Assembly (NCBI GenBank): GCA_963832445.1
Contig: CAWHUM010000009.1
Coordinates: forward strand, 62,001 to 126,000
Length of the DNA stretch: 64,000 bases
Reading direction: 5' to 3'
From: AWTP1-13 sp963832445
Lineage (GTDB): Bacteria > Pseudomonadota > Alphaproteobacteria > Rhizobiales > Hyphomicrobiaceae
The position numbers and the translations under genes are program-made. Of this stretch, positions 34,901 to 44,027 are shown piece after piece (within the stretch, counting starts at the first letter, position 1; every line of letters starts with the position of its first letter). The notes beneath the pieces are model-generated. The model worked only from the letters and a program-made list of their open reading frames with translations. It did not search any database and was not told the origin of the DNA.

Positions 34901-36637
34901 TCAATTGATCGCGGGCTCGGGGACGGGTTTGCCGAAGCCCGTCTCCAAAAAATCGAAGTCGCAGCCCTCGTTGGCCTGCTTGATGTGGCGCGAGAACATC
35001 CAGCCGTAGCCGCGCTCGTAGCGCGGCGGCGGCGGCTCGAGTGCGGCGCGGCGCTTCGCCATCTCGGCGTCGGAGATGTTGAGCGTCAGCGTGCGCGCGG
35101 GCACGTCGACCGTGATGGTATCGCCGGTCCTGACCAGCGCCAGCGGCCCGCCCACGTAGCTTTCGGGCGCCACGTGCAGGATGCAGGCGCCGTAGCTCGT
35201 GCCCGACATGCGCGCATCCGAGATGCGCACCATGTCGCGCACGCCCTGTTTCACCAGCTTGGTCGGGATCGGCAGCATGCCCCACTCGGGCATGCCGGGG
35301 CCGCCCCGCGGCCCGGCGTTTCTCAGCACAAGCACATGGTCGGCGGTGACGTCGAGGTCCTCGCGGTTGATGTTGCGCTTGAGCTCCTCGTAGGTGTCGA
35401 ACACCAGCGCGGGGCCGCTATGTTTCAGAAGACGCGGATCGCAAGCGCTCGGCTTGATCACGCAGCCGTCGGGCGCGAGGTTGCCCTTGAGCAGCGCAAG
35501 CGCGCCCTCTTCGTAGATCGGCTTGTCGAGCGGGCGGATGACGTCGTCGTTGTAGACGGTCGCGCCCTCCAGGCTCTCGGCCCAGGTTTCTCCGCTGACA
35601 TTGATCTGCTCGAGATCGAGATGGTCCGCCACCCTCGACATCAGCCCGAGCAGACCGCCCGCGTAGTAGAAATCCTCCATGAGATAGGTGTCGCCGGACG
35701 GCCTGATGTTGGCGATGACGGGGATCTTGCGGCTTGCAGCGTCGAAGTCCTCGAGCCCGATGGCGTGCCCCGCGCGCCGCCCCATAGCCAGGATGTGCAC
35801 CACCGCGTTGGTCGAGCAGCCCATGGCCATGGCGACATTGATGGCGTTGTGGAACGCGGCCTTGGTCATGATGCTGGCCGGTGTCAGATTCTCCCACACC
35901 ATGTCGACGATACGCCTCCCGGCCGCCGAGCACATGCGCACGTGATTGCTGTCCGCCGCGGGGATCGACGAGGTTCCGGGCAGACACATGCCCAGCACAT
36001 CCGCCAGCGCCGTCATCGTCGCCGCCGTGCCCATGGTCATGCACACACCGTAGGAGCGGGCGATCCCGGTCTGCATCTCGTCCCAATCCTTGGTCGAGAT
36101 GTTGCCGGCGCGCCGCTCGTCCCAGTACTTCCAGGCGTCGGAACCAGATCCCAGGGTCTTGCCGTGCCAATTGCCGCGCAGCATTGGGCCCGCCGGCAGG
36201 AAAATTGCGGGCACGCCGGCGCTGGTGGCGCCGAGGATGAGCCCGGGCGTGGTCTTGTCGCATCCTCCCATCAGCACGACGCCGTCGACGGGCTGTGAGC
36301 GAATGAGCTCCTCGGTCTCCATGGCGAGGAAATTTCGGTAGAGCATGGTGGTGGGCTTGACCGTGCTCTCGCTGAGTGAGATGGCGGGCAGCTCGACAGG
36401 GAAACCACCGGCCTGCAGCACGCCGCGCTTCACGTCCTCGGCACGATGCTTGAAATGCGCGTGGCACTGCGCGAAGTCCGACCACGTGTTGATGATGCCG
36501 ACGATGGGTCTGCCCTGAAACTCCTCGACTGCGTAGCCGATCTGGTTCATGCGCGAGCGATGGCCGAAGGATCTGAGGTCGTCCGCGGCGAACCAGCGTG
36601 CCGAGCGCAGGCTATCGGGGGTCTTGCGAGTGCGCAT
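34901..36637 (-). CDS. IlvD/Edd-family dehydratase, sugar-acid (arabonate-like) type
   Basis: A 578-aa Fe-S dehydratase of the dihydroxyacid/phosphogluconate dehydratase superfamily. Cluster and substrate loops include VVLMGGCDKTTPGLILGATS, LGMCLPGTSSIPAADSNHVR and AMAMGCSTNAVVHILAMGRR; the C-terminal domain has RISDARMSGTSYGACILHVA. The N-terminus (RTRKTPDSLRSARWFAADDL) and the context with a cupin, an SDR and an RpiR regulator suggest a pentonate/hexonate dehydratase rather than biosynthetic IlvD. It would convert an aldonate to a 2-keto-3-deoxy acid. ATG 36637 was chosen from the family N-terminus. It lies in the minus-strand catabolic group transcribed from about 39 kb. Confidence 0.87.
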   Translation of the reverse strand: MRTRKTPDSLRSARWFAADDLRSFGHRSRMNQIGYAVEEFQGRPIVGIINTWSDFAQCHAHFKHRAEDVKRGVLQAGGFPVELPAISLSESTVKPTTMLYRNFLAMETEELIRSQPVDGVVLMGGCDKTTPGLILGATSAGVPAIFLPAGPMLRGNWHGKTLGSGSDAWKYWDERRAGNISTKDWDEMQTGIARSYGVCMTMGTAATMTALADVLGMCLPGTSSIPAADSNHVRMCSAAGRRIVDMVWENLTPASIMTKAAFHNAINVAMAMGCSTNAVVHILAMGRRAGHAIGLEDFDAASRKIPVIANIRPSGDTYLMEDFYYAGGLLGLMSRVADHLDLEQINVSGETWAESLEGATVYNDDVIRPLDKPIYEEGALALLKGNLAPDGCVIKPSACDPRLLKHSGPALVFDTYEELKRNINREDLDVTADHVLVLRNAGPRGGPGMPEWGMLPIPTKLVKQGVRDMVRISDARMSGTSYGACILHVAPESYVGGPLALVRTGDTITVDVPARTLTLNISDAEMAKRRAALEPPPPRYERGYGWMFSRHIKQANEGCDFDFLETGFGKPVPEPAIN

Positions 36638-36767
36638 CAGATGGGCCTCTTGGCTTGTCTCACGGCGGGCAAGCTGCGGCGCGCGCCCGGCACTGTCAGT
36701 AGCGGTCGATGCTGTGTGCGGGAGTTGCGTGCTACGTGCGCTGCTTCCTGCGTATTCGCTTGCCTCA

Positions 36768-37308
36768 TCACGGCACCTGCAACCAAAAATCCAAGAGCCC
36801 GCCCCTGCTCCCCCTGACGGGGTCGGTGCTCGGGAAAGGCACGCGCGCCATGGCGCTGAGCTCGGCTGCCGACAATGCGTCGCGCCGCAGGTCCCACGCC
36901 TGTCCCGGCGGGTAGGCTCCGACGACAAGGAAGTCCGCACTGGCATCGAGCCGGCAGTGTCCTGTCCCTGCGGGCAGCAGCACGCAATCGCCCGCGCCTA
37001 CCTCGACGGGCGTGCCATTGGGTCCGCCGAGCAGCACGCGTCCGTTTCCGCGCGCGATCCCCAGCACCTCATGAGCCGTGGAGTGATAGTGATGAAATGG
37101 ATAGATGCCGTTGCGCCACTGCGGCGGCCAGCCGTTCTCGCTCGAACAACCCCTCGCACGCCGCCGCCCGATCGGGGTCGGCGGGGATAGCCTGCCGGTA
37201 GAGCAGGGCCGGGAGACGCTGGTTGTTGGGCACCCAACCGTCGGCGACAAACCACAGCGCCGTTACGCCGGTGCTCGGGTCTTCCTGGGTGCGAGTCAGA
37301 GAGCCCAT
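36768..37308 (-). CDS. Cupin-domain protein (YjlB-like), one frameshift
   Basis: A cupin of about 180 aa. The first part starts MGSLTRTQEDPSTGVTALWF and reads VADGWVPNNQRLPALLYRQA. The second part, in another frame, has the metal-binding motif FHHYHSTAHEVLGIARG and VLLPAGTGHCRLDASADFLV. One extra base near 37140 explains the break: removing it joins EGLFER to NGWPPQWRNGIYPF. In this context it may be a sugar isomerase-like or sensor cupin, but its function is unknown. It lies between the SDR (19 nt upstream) and the dehydratase on the same strand. Confidence 0.78.
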
Positions 37309-37327
37309 GGGAGCTGCAAGGCCCTTC

Positions 37328-38140
37328 TCATGCGGGCCACGCCTGGCCGCCGCCGTCCACGCGGACGACCTGGCCGGATACGAAGGCGCCCATGGGGCCG
37401 GCGAAGAACTCCACCACGCGCGCCACTTCGTCGACGGTCGCGATGCGGTCGAGCGTGCCGCCCTCGGCCAGACGCTCGGGATCGACGGCTCGGGTCGCTA
37501 GGAAGCGCTCGGTGCGGGTGTCGCCGGGCGCGATGCAGTTGACCGTCACGTCGTAGGGTCGCATCTGGTCGGCGAGGCAGCGCGTGAAGTGCATGGCGCC
37601 GGCCTTGGCGGTGGCGTAGATCGATGCGTTGGTGCGCCCCTTGAAGGCTGCCACCGACCCTATGGTGATGATGCGGCCGCTCCGGCGCTGCATCATGTTG
37701 CGCGCCACGCGCTGGCAGACGAAGATGGTGCTCAGCAGGTTGCGGTCGATGACCGCGCGCACGTCCTCTGCCTTGATATGCACGACGTCGTTGGGATCGG
37801 GCTTGCCGCCGGCGGCCGCGATGTCGCCGCCTGCGTTGTGCACGAGAATGTCGATGGGCCCGAGACTTGCGGCCGCCTCGCCGACGACACGCTCGATATC
37901 GTCCGGCCTTGTGAGGTCGCCCAACAGCTTCACCGTGCGGACGTGGTGCTTCTCCGCGATCTCGCGCGCGACATCGCTCAGCGTGTGCGTGCCGCCATAT
38001 TCGGATGGGCCCTTCTCGCGCATGCCGTGCACCGCGATATTGCAGCCGAGCGATGCCAGGCGCTCGGCGAAGGCGCGTCCCAAGCCGCGTCCGGCGCCCG
38101 TGACCAGGGCCACCTTTCCTTCCAGGGATCGTTCGGACAT
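37328..38140 (-). CDS. Short-chain dehydrogenase/reductase
   Basis: A 270-aa classical SDR. The cofactor motif TGAGRGLGRAFAERL is at about residues 15-29, NAGG near 104, the catalytic Ser in TIGSVAAF, and Tyr/Lys in YATAKAGAMHF. It ends with SGQVVRVDGGGQAWPA. It likely oxidises a sugar or hydroxy-acid to the lactone or ketone, upstream of the dehydratase. It is second in the minus-strand group after RpiR (31 nt gap) and before the cupin. The cofactor preference (NAD or NADP) is not clear. Confidence 0.9.
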   Translation of the reverse strand: MSERSLEGKVALVTGAGRGLGRAFAERLASLGCNIAVHGMREKGPSEYGGTHTLSDVAREIAEKHHVRTVKLLGDLTRPDDIERVVGEAAASLGPIDILVHNAGGDIAAAGGKPDPNDVVHIKAEDVRAVIDRNLLSTIFVCQRVARNMMQRRSGRIITIGSVAAFKGRTNASIYATAKAGAMHFTRCLADQMRPYDVTVNCIAPGDTRTERFLATRAVDPERLAEGGTLDRIATVDEVARVVEFFAGPMGAFVSGQVVRVDGGGQAWPA

Positions 38141-38171
38141 GTGACGTCCTTTCTCCGCGCCACCTTGCGCT

Positions 38172-39035
38172 TCAGTCCTGCGCCAGCGTCAGCCCGACGG
38201 CGAGGCTTTGCGCAAGGCACATCGGCGCCACCATCGTGCGAAGGGCGGCCTCGGGCATGTCGGGGATCTCGAATACCACCTCGGCACCCTCTACGATCGG
38301 ACTGAGCAGGCTGTCGGTGATCGAAACGGCTGGCAATCCACGGGCCACGAGCTCGGGAAAGAGCCGCACGGTGTCGCGATTGTAGCTCTTGAAGCTGATG
38401 GCAATCAGCGCGTCCCCGGGCGTGGCCGCTACGGCCTGCTCCTCGAGCGCACTGCCCAAGCCATCGAGCAGGGCCACGCGGCGGCCGAGCTTGCGCAGCA
38501 CATAGGTGAGATGCAGGGCAACTGGGAACGAGCCGCCGAGACCAAGCACGAAAATGGTCTCTGCCGCGCCTATGAGGGAAATGGCGCGGGCCAGATCCTT
38601 CTCACTGATACCTTGCTGTAGGCTTTCCAGCGACACAATACCCTCCGAGGCAAAACGCGCCAAGACGCTGTGCGGTGTGTTCGTGTCGCGGAAACGGCCG
38701 TCGCGGCGCAGGCCAGCGATGCGCTCCTTGTAGGTCGGGGCCACGCTCGCCACGAGGCGCGAGCGAAACACCTGCTGGATCTCGCTGAAGCCGCCGTACC
38801 CCAGCGCGTGTGCGAAGCGCACCACCGCGGAGGGCTGCACCTTGGCTCTGCTAGCGACCTCGGCGACTGTGCCCAGCGCCATCTCGGTGGGGTGCTCGAG
38901 CGCGAACTCGGCGATCACCTTGAGGCGATCGGAGAATTCCGGATGCCGGCGCGCGATTTCGGCGCGCAGCGCCTCGTAGGGATCGGCCCTGACCGCGTTG
39001 CCTTTGCTCGAAAGCCGTTTGTCCATTCGCTGCAC
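38172..39035 (-). CDS. MurR/RpiR-family transcriptional regulator
   Basis: A 287-aa regulator. The N-terminal HTH_6 domain (about 20-100) has FALEHPTEMALGTVAEVASR and KVQPSAVVRFAHALGYGGFS. The C-terminal SIS sugar-phosphate-binding domain (about 130-275) has ETIFVLGLGGSFPVALHLTY and DALIAISFKSYNRDTVRLFP. RpiR proteins sense phosphosugars or related metabolites. It is divergent from the Tat-type binding-protein gene; a perfect palindrome at 39098 is its probable operator. It heads the SDR-cupin-dehydratase unit. Confidence 0.9.
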   Translation of the reverse strand: MQRMDKRLSSKGNAVRADPYEALRAEIARRHPEFSDRLKVIAEFALEHPTEMALGTVAEVASRAKVQPSAVVRFAHALGYGGFSEIQQVFRSRLVASVAPTYKERIAGLRRDGRFRDTNTPHSVLARFASEGIVSLESLQQGISEKDLARAISLIGAAETIFVLGLGGSFPVALHLTYVLRKLGRRVALLDGLGSALEEQAVAATPGDALIAISFKSYNRDTVRLFPELVARGLPAVSITDSLLSPIVEGAEVVFEIPDMPEAALRTMVAPMCLAQSLAVGLTLAQD

Positions 39036-39097
39036 GTCTTACCCCTGGTTGCGCCCCTGAATTGCACATGGCTCATTTATTCCACTTCACACGTTCT

Positions 39098-39115
39098 ATA
39101 GAATGTGTATTCTAT
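39098..39115. promoter_or_regulatory. Candidate RpiR operator
   Basis: ATAGAATGTGTATTCTAT is a perfect inverted repeat (7-bp arms, 4-nt spacer) in the divergent rpiR-binding-protein intergenic region. An overlapping TTCTATAGAA starts at 39094. Confidence 0.65.
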
Positions 39116-39197
39116 GATCAATACCAAGCTGGCCCGCCAAGCACGGGCCGCCCAGACCACAAGGAGGAGACGATGAAGAAGCAGCGCCCCAACACGC

Positions 39198-40481
39198 ATG
39201 GCAGTTTCCCGTCGCACGATCGTCAAGGGCGGTCTGACGCTCGCGGCAGCGGGCGGTGTTGGCACGTTCTTCGGCCCCTGGGAGCACAACCGGGTGTGGG
39301 CGCAGGGCGCCAAGCCGATCAAGCTGGGGCTCACCTGCGATGCCAGCGGCCAGTACGGCAACAGCGGCCAGGACGACGCGCGCGGCATCCGCCTCGCCAT
39401 CGACGAGTTCAACGCCAAGGGCGGCGTGCTCGGGCGCAAGGTCGAGTGGATCACCGCGGACACCGAGACCAATCCGGCGACCGGTACCCGCGTGGCGGAG
39501 CGCTTCATCGCCCAGGAGCAGTGCTCGTTCCTGATCGGCGCGGTGCATTCCGGCGTCGCCAACGCCATCACACAGGTCGCCGCCAAGTACGGCACCGTCT
39601 ACCTCAACACCAACTCGTCGGCGCCGAGCGAAGCGGGCGAGAACTGCTCGCGCGTCAAGTTCGTGTGGGACGGCAACGGCACCAACTTCTCCAAGGCTTC
39701 GGTGCAGAACGCGGTGGAGAGGATCGGTAAGCGCTGGTTGCTCCTCACCAACGACTACGTCTGGGGCCACACGACTTCTGCTGCGACCAAGGCGCAGGTC
39801 GAGAAGGCCGGCGGAACCATCATCGACAACCTGCTGGTGCCGCAGAACACGCGCGACTTCACCTCCTACCTGCTCAAGGTGCAGCAGCTGAAGCCCGACG
39901 TGGTGGCAACCGCCATCGGCGGCGACGACATCAAGGCGCTGCGCCAGCAGGTGAGCGAGCTGAAGCTGGAGGACAAGGCCGCCTGGATCAACAACCAGCA
40001 GGACTGGCCGGACGTGTGGGGCGCGCCCGAGACCCTGTTCGGCGTGTTCGGCACCACCTGGTATCACTACCTGCCGCTGCCTGGCGTCGACGCGTTCGTC
40101 AAGCGCTGGAAGACCGCCTACCCGCAGTCGCCGATCCCGGTGCCGGGCAACGTCTCCTACAACGGCTACATGGCGACGCGCGAGCTGCTGCGCGCGGTCG
40201 AGCGGGCGGGCTCCACCAACAATCTCAAGGTGATCAAGGCGCTCGAAGGCCATAAGATGTCTGCCGCCGACCGCATGCAACACTTCGATGCCCATATCGA
40301 TGCCGCCACCCACCAGGTACAGCAGACGATCTACCTCGCCCGCCGCAACCCCAAGCCCAGGGATGCCTCCGACCTGTTCGAGATTATCAGCTGGACCAAT
40401 CCGCAGGCGGCGCTCGATGATGCGGCGCCCGGCAAGTGCAAGCTCAAGCCCGACGCCGAGGTGCCGAGCTACGAGATGTAG
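39198..40481 (+). CDS. Liv-type ABC substrate-binding protein with Tat signal
   Basis: A 427-aa periplasmic type I binding protein. The N-terminus MAVSRRTIVKGGLTLAAAGG has a twin-arginine motif and hydrophobic core. The mature start IKLGLTCDASGQYGNSGQDD and VEWITADTETNPATGTRVAE fit the family. A strong ribosome site (AAGGAGGAG) lies before a different ATG at 39173, which is 25 nt upstream and out of frame by one. An extra base around 39190 would join MKKQRPN to MAVSRR, so the true start may be 39173. It is the first gene of the second Liv operon, divergent from rpiR. Confidence 0.88.
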   Translation: MAVSRRTIVKGGLTLAAAGGVGTFFGPWEHNRVWAQGAKPIKLGLTCDASGQYGNSGQDDARGIRLAIDEFNAKGGVLGRKVEWITADTETNPATGTRVAERFIAQEQCSFLIGAVHSGVANAITQVAAKYGTVYLNTNSSAPSEAGENCSRVKFVWDGNGTNFSKASVQNAVERIGKRWLLLTNDYVWGHTTSAATKAQVEKAGGTIIDNLLVPQNTRDFTSYLLKVQQLKPDVVATAIGGDDIKALRQQVSELKLEDKAAWINNQQDWPDVWGAPETLFGVFGTTWYHYLPLPGVDAFVKRWKTAYPQSPIPVPGNVSYNGYMATRELLRAVERAGSTNNLKVIKALEGHKMSAADRMQHFDAHIDAATHQVQQTIYLARRNPKPRDASDLFEIISWTNPQAALDDAAPGKCKLKPDAEVPSYEM

Positions 40482-40503
40482 GTGGTGACCCAAGGGCGAT
40501 GTT

Positions 40504-40597
40504 TGTTATGCCGGGGCTTGTCCCCGGCATCCAGCCATCTGCGGGCGCCGGAGCATGCTGCACGATGGATCCCAGCGACAAGCGCCGGGATAATAAG
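40504..40597. repeat. RIME/REP-like palindromic repeat between the binding-protein and livH genes
   Basis: A local palindrome ATGCCGGGGCTTGTCCCCGG-CAT (40508-40530) is followed by an imperfect inverted copy at 40564-40597 (GGATCCCAGCGACAAGCGCC, GGGAT). The two arms share CTTGTC/GACAAG cores and C/G-rich stems. Dispersed elements with the same TGCCGGG-CTTG-CCCGGCA core are common in Rhizobiales. Its position inside the operon could also affect mRNA levels of the binding protein versus the membrane genes. Confidence 0.6.
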
Positions 40598-40631
40598 AAC
40601 TCCAGTGCTTGCGCCAGAACACTGAAGAAGA

Positions 40632-41561
40632 ATGGGCAGTCTTCTCAACCTCCTCCCGCATCTTTTGAACGGCATCACGCTGGGGCTGCTGTTCGCCCTG
40701 ATCGCGCTCGGCTTCATGCTGATCCTGGGGCTGATGGAGCAGATCAACCTGGCGCATGGCTCGCTGTTCGCGCTGGGCGCCTACTTCGCTTACGCCATCA
40801 CCACCCCGCGCCTGCCATTGCCGCCTGACCTCCTGCAGATATGGGCGGACGTGCCGCTCGGCTGGCGCTTCACGGCGGCGCTGCTCCTGGCGCCGGTGCT
40901 CGTTGCCCCGTTCGGCCTGGTGCTGGAGCGCCTGATGCGCCGCACCTACGGCCGCGACCCGTTGTACGGGCTGCTCCTCACCTTCGGCGTCGCCATGGTG
41001 ATCGAGGAGTTGATCCGCGTGGTTTGGGGCACGCGCGACTACACCCTTCAGGTGCCGCGCGGGATGAGCGGCGGCTTCATCATGCTCGACCTGATCTGGT
41101 CCACCTACCGCTTCTGGGCCGCAGGTCTGGCCGTCGTGGCCATGGGGCTGGTATGGGTGATCGTGGAGCGCACGCGCTTCGGCGCCATGGTCAAGGCCGG
41201 CGCCCACGACAGCGAGATCGTGCAGGCGCTCGGCATCGACCTCACCAAGCTCAGGGTATGGGTATTCGTGCTCGGCACCATGCTGGCGGCCTTCGCCGGT
41301 GTGATTCTGGCGCCGCTGTGGGGCATTCGCCCGCACATGGGGGTGGACGCCGTGGTGCCTGCGTTCCTGATTATCGTGCTGGGTGGGGTGGGGAGCTTCT
41401 GGGGAGCGTGCATCGGCGGGCTGCTGGTCGGCATGGCGGTGGGGCTGTCGGGCGCCTACGCGTCGGAGTGGTCGATGCTGTCCATGTACTTGCTGCTGAT
41501 CGCTGTGGTGACGTTCCGCGCGCGCGGGCTCTTCGGCAAGAAGAGCATCCTGGAGGCTTGA
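40632..41561 (+). CDS. LivH-family permease, second Liv system
   Basis: A 309-aa inner-membrane permease with 8-9 helices: LLPHLLNGITLGLLFALIAL and MEQINLAHGSLFALGAYFAY near the start, and VKAGAHDSEIVQALGIDLTK (coupling loop). The end has ARGLFGKKSILEA. It follows the binding protein by 150 nt (with the palindromic repeat between) and is 1 nt from livM. It differs clearly from the LivH at 29815, so this is a separate system rather than a recent duplicate. Confidence 0.92.
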   Translation: MGSLLNLLPHLLNGITLGLLFALIALGFMLILGLMEQINLAHGSLFALGAYFAYAITTPRLPLPPDLLQIWADVPLGWRFTAALLLAPVLVAPFGLVLERLMRRTYGRDPLYGLLLTFGVAMVIEELIRVVWGTRDYTLQVPRGMSGGFIMLDLIWSTYRFWAAGLAVVAMGLVWVIVERTRFGAMVKAGAHDSEIVQALGIDLTKLRVWVFVLGTMLAAFAGVILAPLWGIRPHMGVDAVVPAFLIIVLGGVGSFWGACIGGLLVGMAVGLSGAYASEWSMLSMYLLLIAVVTFRARGLFGKKSILEA

Positions 41562-41562
41562 T

Positions 41563-42579
41563 ATGGCGCCGGGACGCGTCGTGCCGACATTCACCGTGCA
41601 GATGCTCGCATGCTGGCTCGTGCTCGCCACGGTGCCGCTGTGGATCGAGCGCGTGGGGCTCTACCAGTACCTCGGCGTCGAGATCCTGATCTTCGCCACC
41701 TATGCGCTTGCCTACAATCTCCTGCTCGGCCACTCCGGTCTGCCCTCCTTCGGGCACGGCGCCTTCTTCGGCATCGGCGCCTACGCCTTCGGCCTCGCGC
41801 AGTTCAATATCGCTGCCAACCTGTGGGTCTGCCTCGGCGTGGCGACGCTCGCCGCCGCGGCTGCGGGCGCGTTCGTCGCGCTCTTCATCTCGCACCGGCG
41901 CGGCATCTACTACGCACTGATGACCATCGCCTTCGGCCAGGTCTTCTGGTTCGTCGCCATAAAGTCGCACGGTATCACCGGTGGCGAGGACGGTCTCCTC
42001 AAGATCGAGCGGCTGCCCGTCACGCTTGGCGCCGGCACTTTCGAGCTCAAGAGCAACGTCGCCCTGTTCTACTTTGTCCTCGTCGTGTTCATGGGCGTCT
42101 CGCTGCTGCTGTGGCGGCTTGTGCACTCCCCGTTCGGGCGCGTGGTGGCGGCGATCAAGCAGAACGAGACCCGCGCCCGCTTCGTCGGCTACCACGTGTG
42201 GCGCTACAAAGCCGCCGTACTCACCATTTCCGCCGGCTTCTCGGGGCTCGCCGGTGCCCTGTTCGCCATGGCGCAGACCTCGGCCTTCCCCGACGTCATG
42301 AGCCTGCACTACTCGGGCTACGTGGTGATGATGACCTTGGTCGGCGGCGGCCTCGTCTCGTTCTGGGGGCCAGTGATCGGCGCCGCCGCCTTCTTCGTTG
42401 CCCGCGACGTGATCGGCGCCATCACCACCGGCTGGATGTTGTGGTTCGGCCTGCTCTTCGTGGTGCTGGTGCTGTTCAAGCCCGAGGGCATCGCCGGCAT
42501 GTTCGCCTCTTTGCGCGGGCGCATCTCCAAGGGAAGCGCCGCGCCGGCCCCCGCGCGCCCGCAGTTGCAGGCGAGGTGA
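41563..42579 (+). CDS. LivM-family permease, second Liv system
   Basis: A 338-aa permease with about 10 helices. Typical parts are LLGHSGLPSFGHGAFFGIGA, HRRGIYYALMTIAFGQVFWF and VAAIKQNETRARFVGYHVWR. The C-terminal cytoplasmic tail is Ala/Pro/Arg-rich. Forms the transmembrane channel with LivH. Spacing to livG is 3 nt. No ATPase domain is fused, unlike the first system. Confidence 0.92.
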   Translation: MAPGRVVPTFTVQMLACWLVLATVPLWIERVGLYQYLGVEILIFATYALAYNLLLGHSGLPSFGHGAFFGIGAYAFGLAQFNIAANLWVCLGVATLAAAAAGAFVALFISHRRGIYYALMTIAFGQVFWFVAIKSHGITGGEDGLLKIERLPVTLGAGTFELKSNVALFYFVLVVFMGVSLLLWRLVHSPFGRVVAAIKQNETRARFVGYHVWRYKAAVLTISAGFSGLAGALFAMAQTSAFPDVMSLHYSGYVVMMTLVGGGLVSFWGPVIGAAAFFVARDVIGAITTGWMLWFGLLFVVLVLFKPEGIAGMFASLRGRISKGSAAPAPARPQLQAR

Positions 42580-42582
42580 GCC

Positions 42583-43326
42583 ATGGCGCTGTTCGAGGCT
42601 CACAACCTGCACCTGCGCTTCGGCGACCGCGTCGTGCTGGAGAATGTGTCGCTCGCCTTCGAGGCGGGCCGCCTCTCCGGCATCATGGGCCCCAACGGCG
42701 CCGGCAAGACCACCTGCTTCAATGTGTTGACGGGACGCTACAAGCCCGATCGCGGCAGCGTCACGCTGGAGGGCCGCGACATCACCGGCCGCGCGCCGCA
42801 GGAGATCGTCGGGCTGGGTGTGGCCCGCTCCTTTCAGGTCATGAGCCTGTTCGACGAGTTCACCGTCTTCGAGAACGTGGCCATCGCGCTGCCCGCGACA
42901 AGGGCCCGCGGCGGCGACCCGCTCGGCCAGGCCTATGCCGATCCCGCGCTGGTGGCAGAGGCCCACGACGTCCTCGGCCAAGTCGGCCTCGCGCCCCACG
43001 CCGAGCAGCAGGCCAAGTCGCTCTCCTACGGCCAGCGCCGCGCGCTGGAGATCGGCGTGGCGCTCGCCTGCCGCCCCAAGTTGCTGTTCCTCGACGAGCC
43101 GACCGCGGGCCTCGGCAGCGACGGCCGCGCCCGCCTCGCCGACCTGGTGCGCAGCCTCAAGGGCAACGTCACCCTCGTCATCATCGAGCACGACATGCAG
43201 TTCCTGTTCTCGCTCGCCGACGAGATCTCCGTGATCCACTGGGGCCAGGTAATCGCGCGCGGTACGCCCGGCGAGCTGAAGCAGAATCCCTGGGTGCAAT
43301 CCTCCAACCTCGGGCGGCTCAACTGA
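42583..43326 (+). CDS. LivG-family ATP-binding protein, second Liv system
   Basis: A 247-aa ATPase with Walker A IMGPNGAGKTTCFNVL, Q-loop VARSFQVMSLFDEFTVFENV, signature LSYGQRRALEIGVAL and Walker B LLFLDEPTAGLGSDG, and H-loop VIIEHDMQFLFSLADEISV. The stop codon overlaps the start of livF (ATGA). It would form the heterodimeric ATPase engine with LivF. Confidence 0.93.
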   Translation: MALFEAHNLHLRFGDRVVLENVSLAFEAGRLSGIMGPNGAGKTTCFNVLTGRYKPDRGSVTLEGRDITGRAPQEIVGLGVARSFQVMSLFDEFTVFENVAIALPATRARGGDPLGQAYADPALVAEAHDVLGQVGLAPHAEQQAKSLSYGQRRALEIGVALACRPKLLFLDEPTAGLGSDGRARLADLVRSLKGNVTLVIIEHDMQFLFSLADEISVIHWGQVIARGTPGELKQNPWVQSSNLGRLN

Positions 43327-44027
43327 TGCTCGAGATCTCGGCCATCGACACCTTCTACGGCGAGACGCAGGCGCTGTTCGGCGTGTCGCTCGGCGTCGGC
43401 AAGGGTGAGGTGCTGGCGCTGCTCGGCGCCAACGGCGCCGGCAAGACGACGGTGCTGCGCTCCATCCTCGGGCTTACCCGCCCGCGCCGCGGCGAGATCC
43501 GCTTCCAGGGCCGGCCCATCGTGGCGACGCCGACGCATCAGATCGCCCAGTCGGGCATCGGCTGGGTGCCGGATGATCGCCGGCTGTGCCCGACGCTGAC
43601 GGTCGCCAAGAACCTGCAGCTCGGCCAGAAGCGCACTGCCTTCCGCCCGTGGACGATGACCGAGGTCACCGACATCTTCACGCCCCTCCAGTACCTCATG
43701 GCCCGCGAGGCCGAGACCCTTTCGGGCGGCGAGATGCAGATGGTGGCCATTGCCCGCGCGCTGCTCGGCGCACCCGGCCTGGTGCTGTTCGACGAGCCGA
43801 GCCAGGGCCTCGCGCCCAAGATCGTCGACGATGTGCTATCCGTCATCCGCCGGCTGAAGCAGGAAGGCATCGCGGCCATCGTGGTGGAGCAGAACGCCGA
43901 CATTGCGCTGAGCGTCGCCGACAACGTCGTCGTGCTGGCGCATGGCCTGGTCGCCTGGCAGGGCCGTGCCACAGCGCTAAGCGCCGACCCCACCCTCAAG
44001 CGCCAGCTGCTGGGAGGGATGCAATGA
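43326..44027 (+). CDS. LivF-family ATP-binding protein, second Liv system
   Basis: A 233-aa ATPase with Walker A LLGANGAGKTTVLRSI, signature LSGGEMQMVAIARALL and Walker B LVLFDEPSQGLAPKIV. VVEQNADIALSVADNVVVLA is the usual LivF H-loop variant. ATG 43326 overlaps the livG stop by 1 nt, and its own stop overlaps the ATG of the next, unusual ATPase-like gene (ATGA). All genes 40632-44638 are translationally coupled or nearly so. Confidence 0.92.
   Translation: MLEISAIDTFYGETQALFGVSLGVGKGEVLALLGANGAGKTTVLRSILGLTRPRRGEIRFQGRPIVATPTHQIAQSGIGWVPDDRRLCPTLTVAKNLQLGQKRTAFRPWTMTEVTDIFTPLQYLMAREAETLSGGEMQMVAIARALLGAPGLVLFDEPSQGLAPKIVDDVLSVIRRLKQEGIAAIVVEQNADIALSVADNVVVLAHGLVAWQGRATALSADPTLKRQLLGGMQ

Noticed and set aside
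41371..43299. A 642-aa minus-strand open frame opposite livH-livM-livG
   Set aside because: It is complementary to three well-conserved genes and has biased, domain-free composition.
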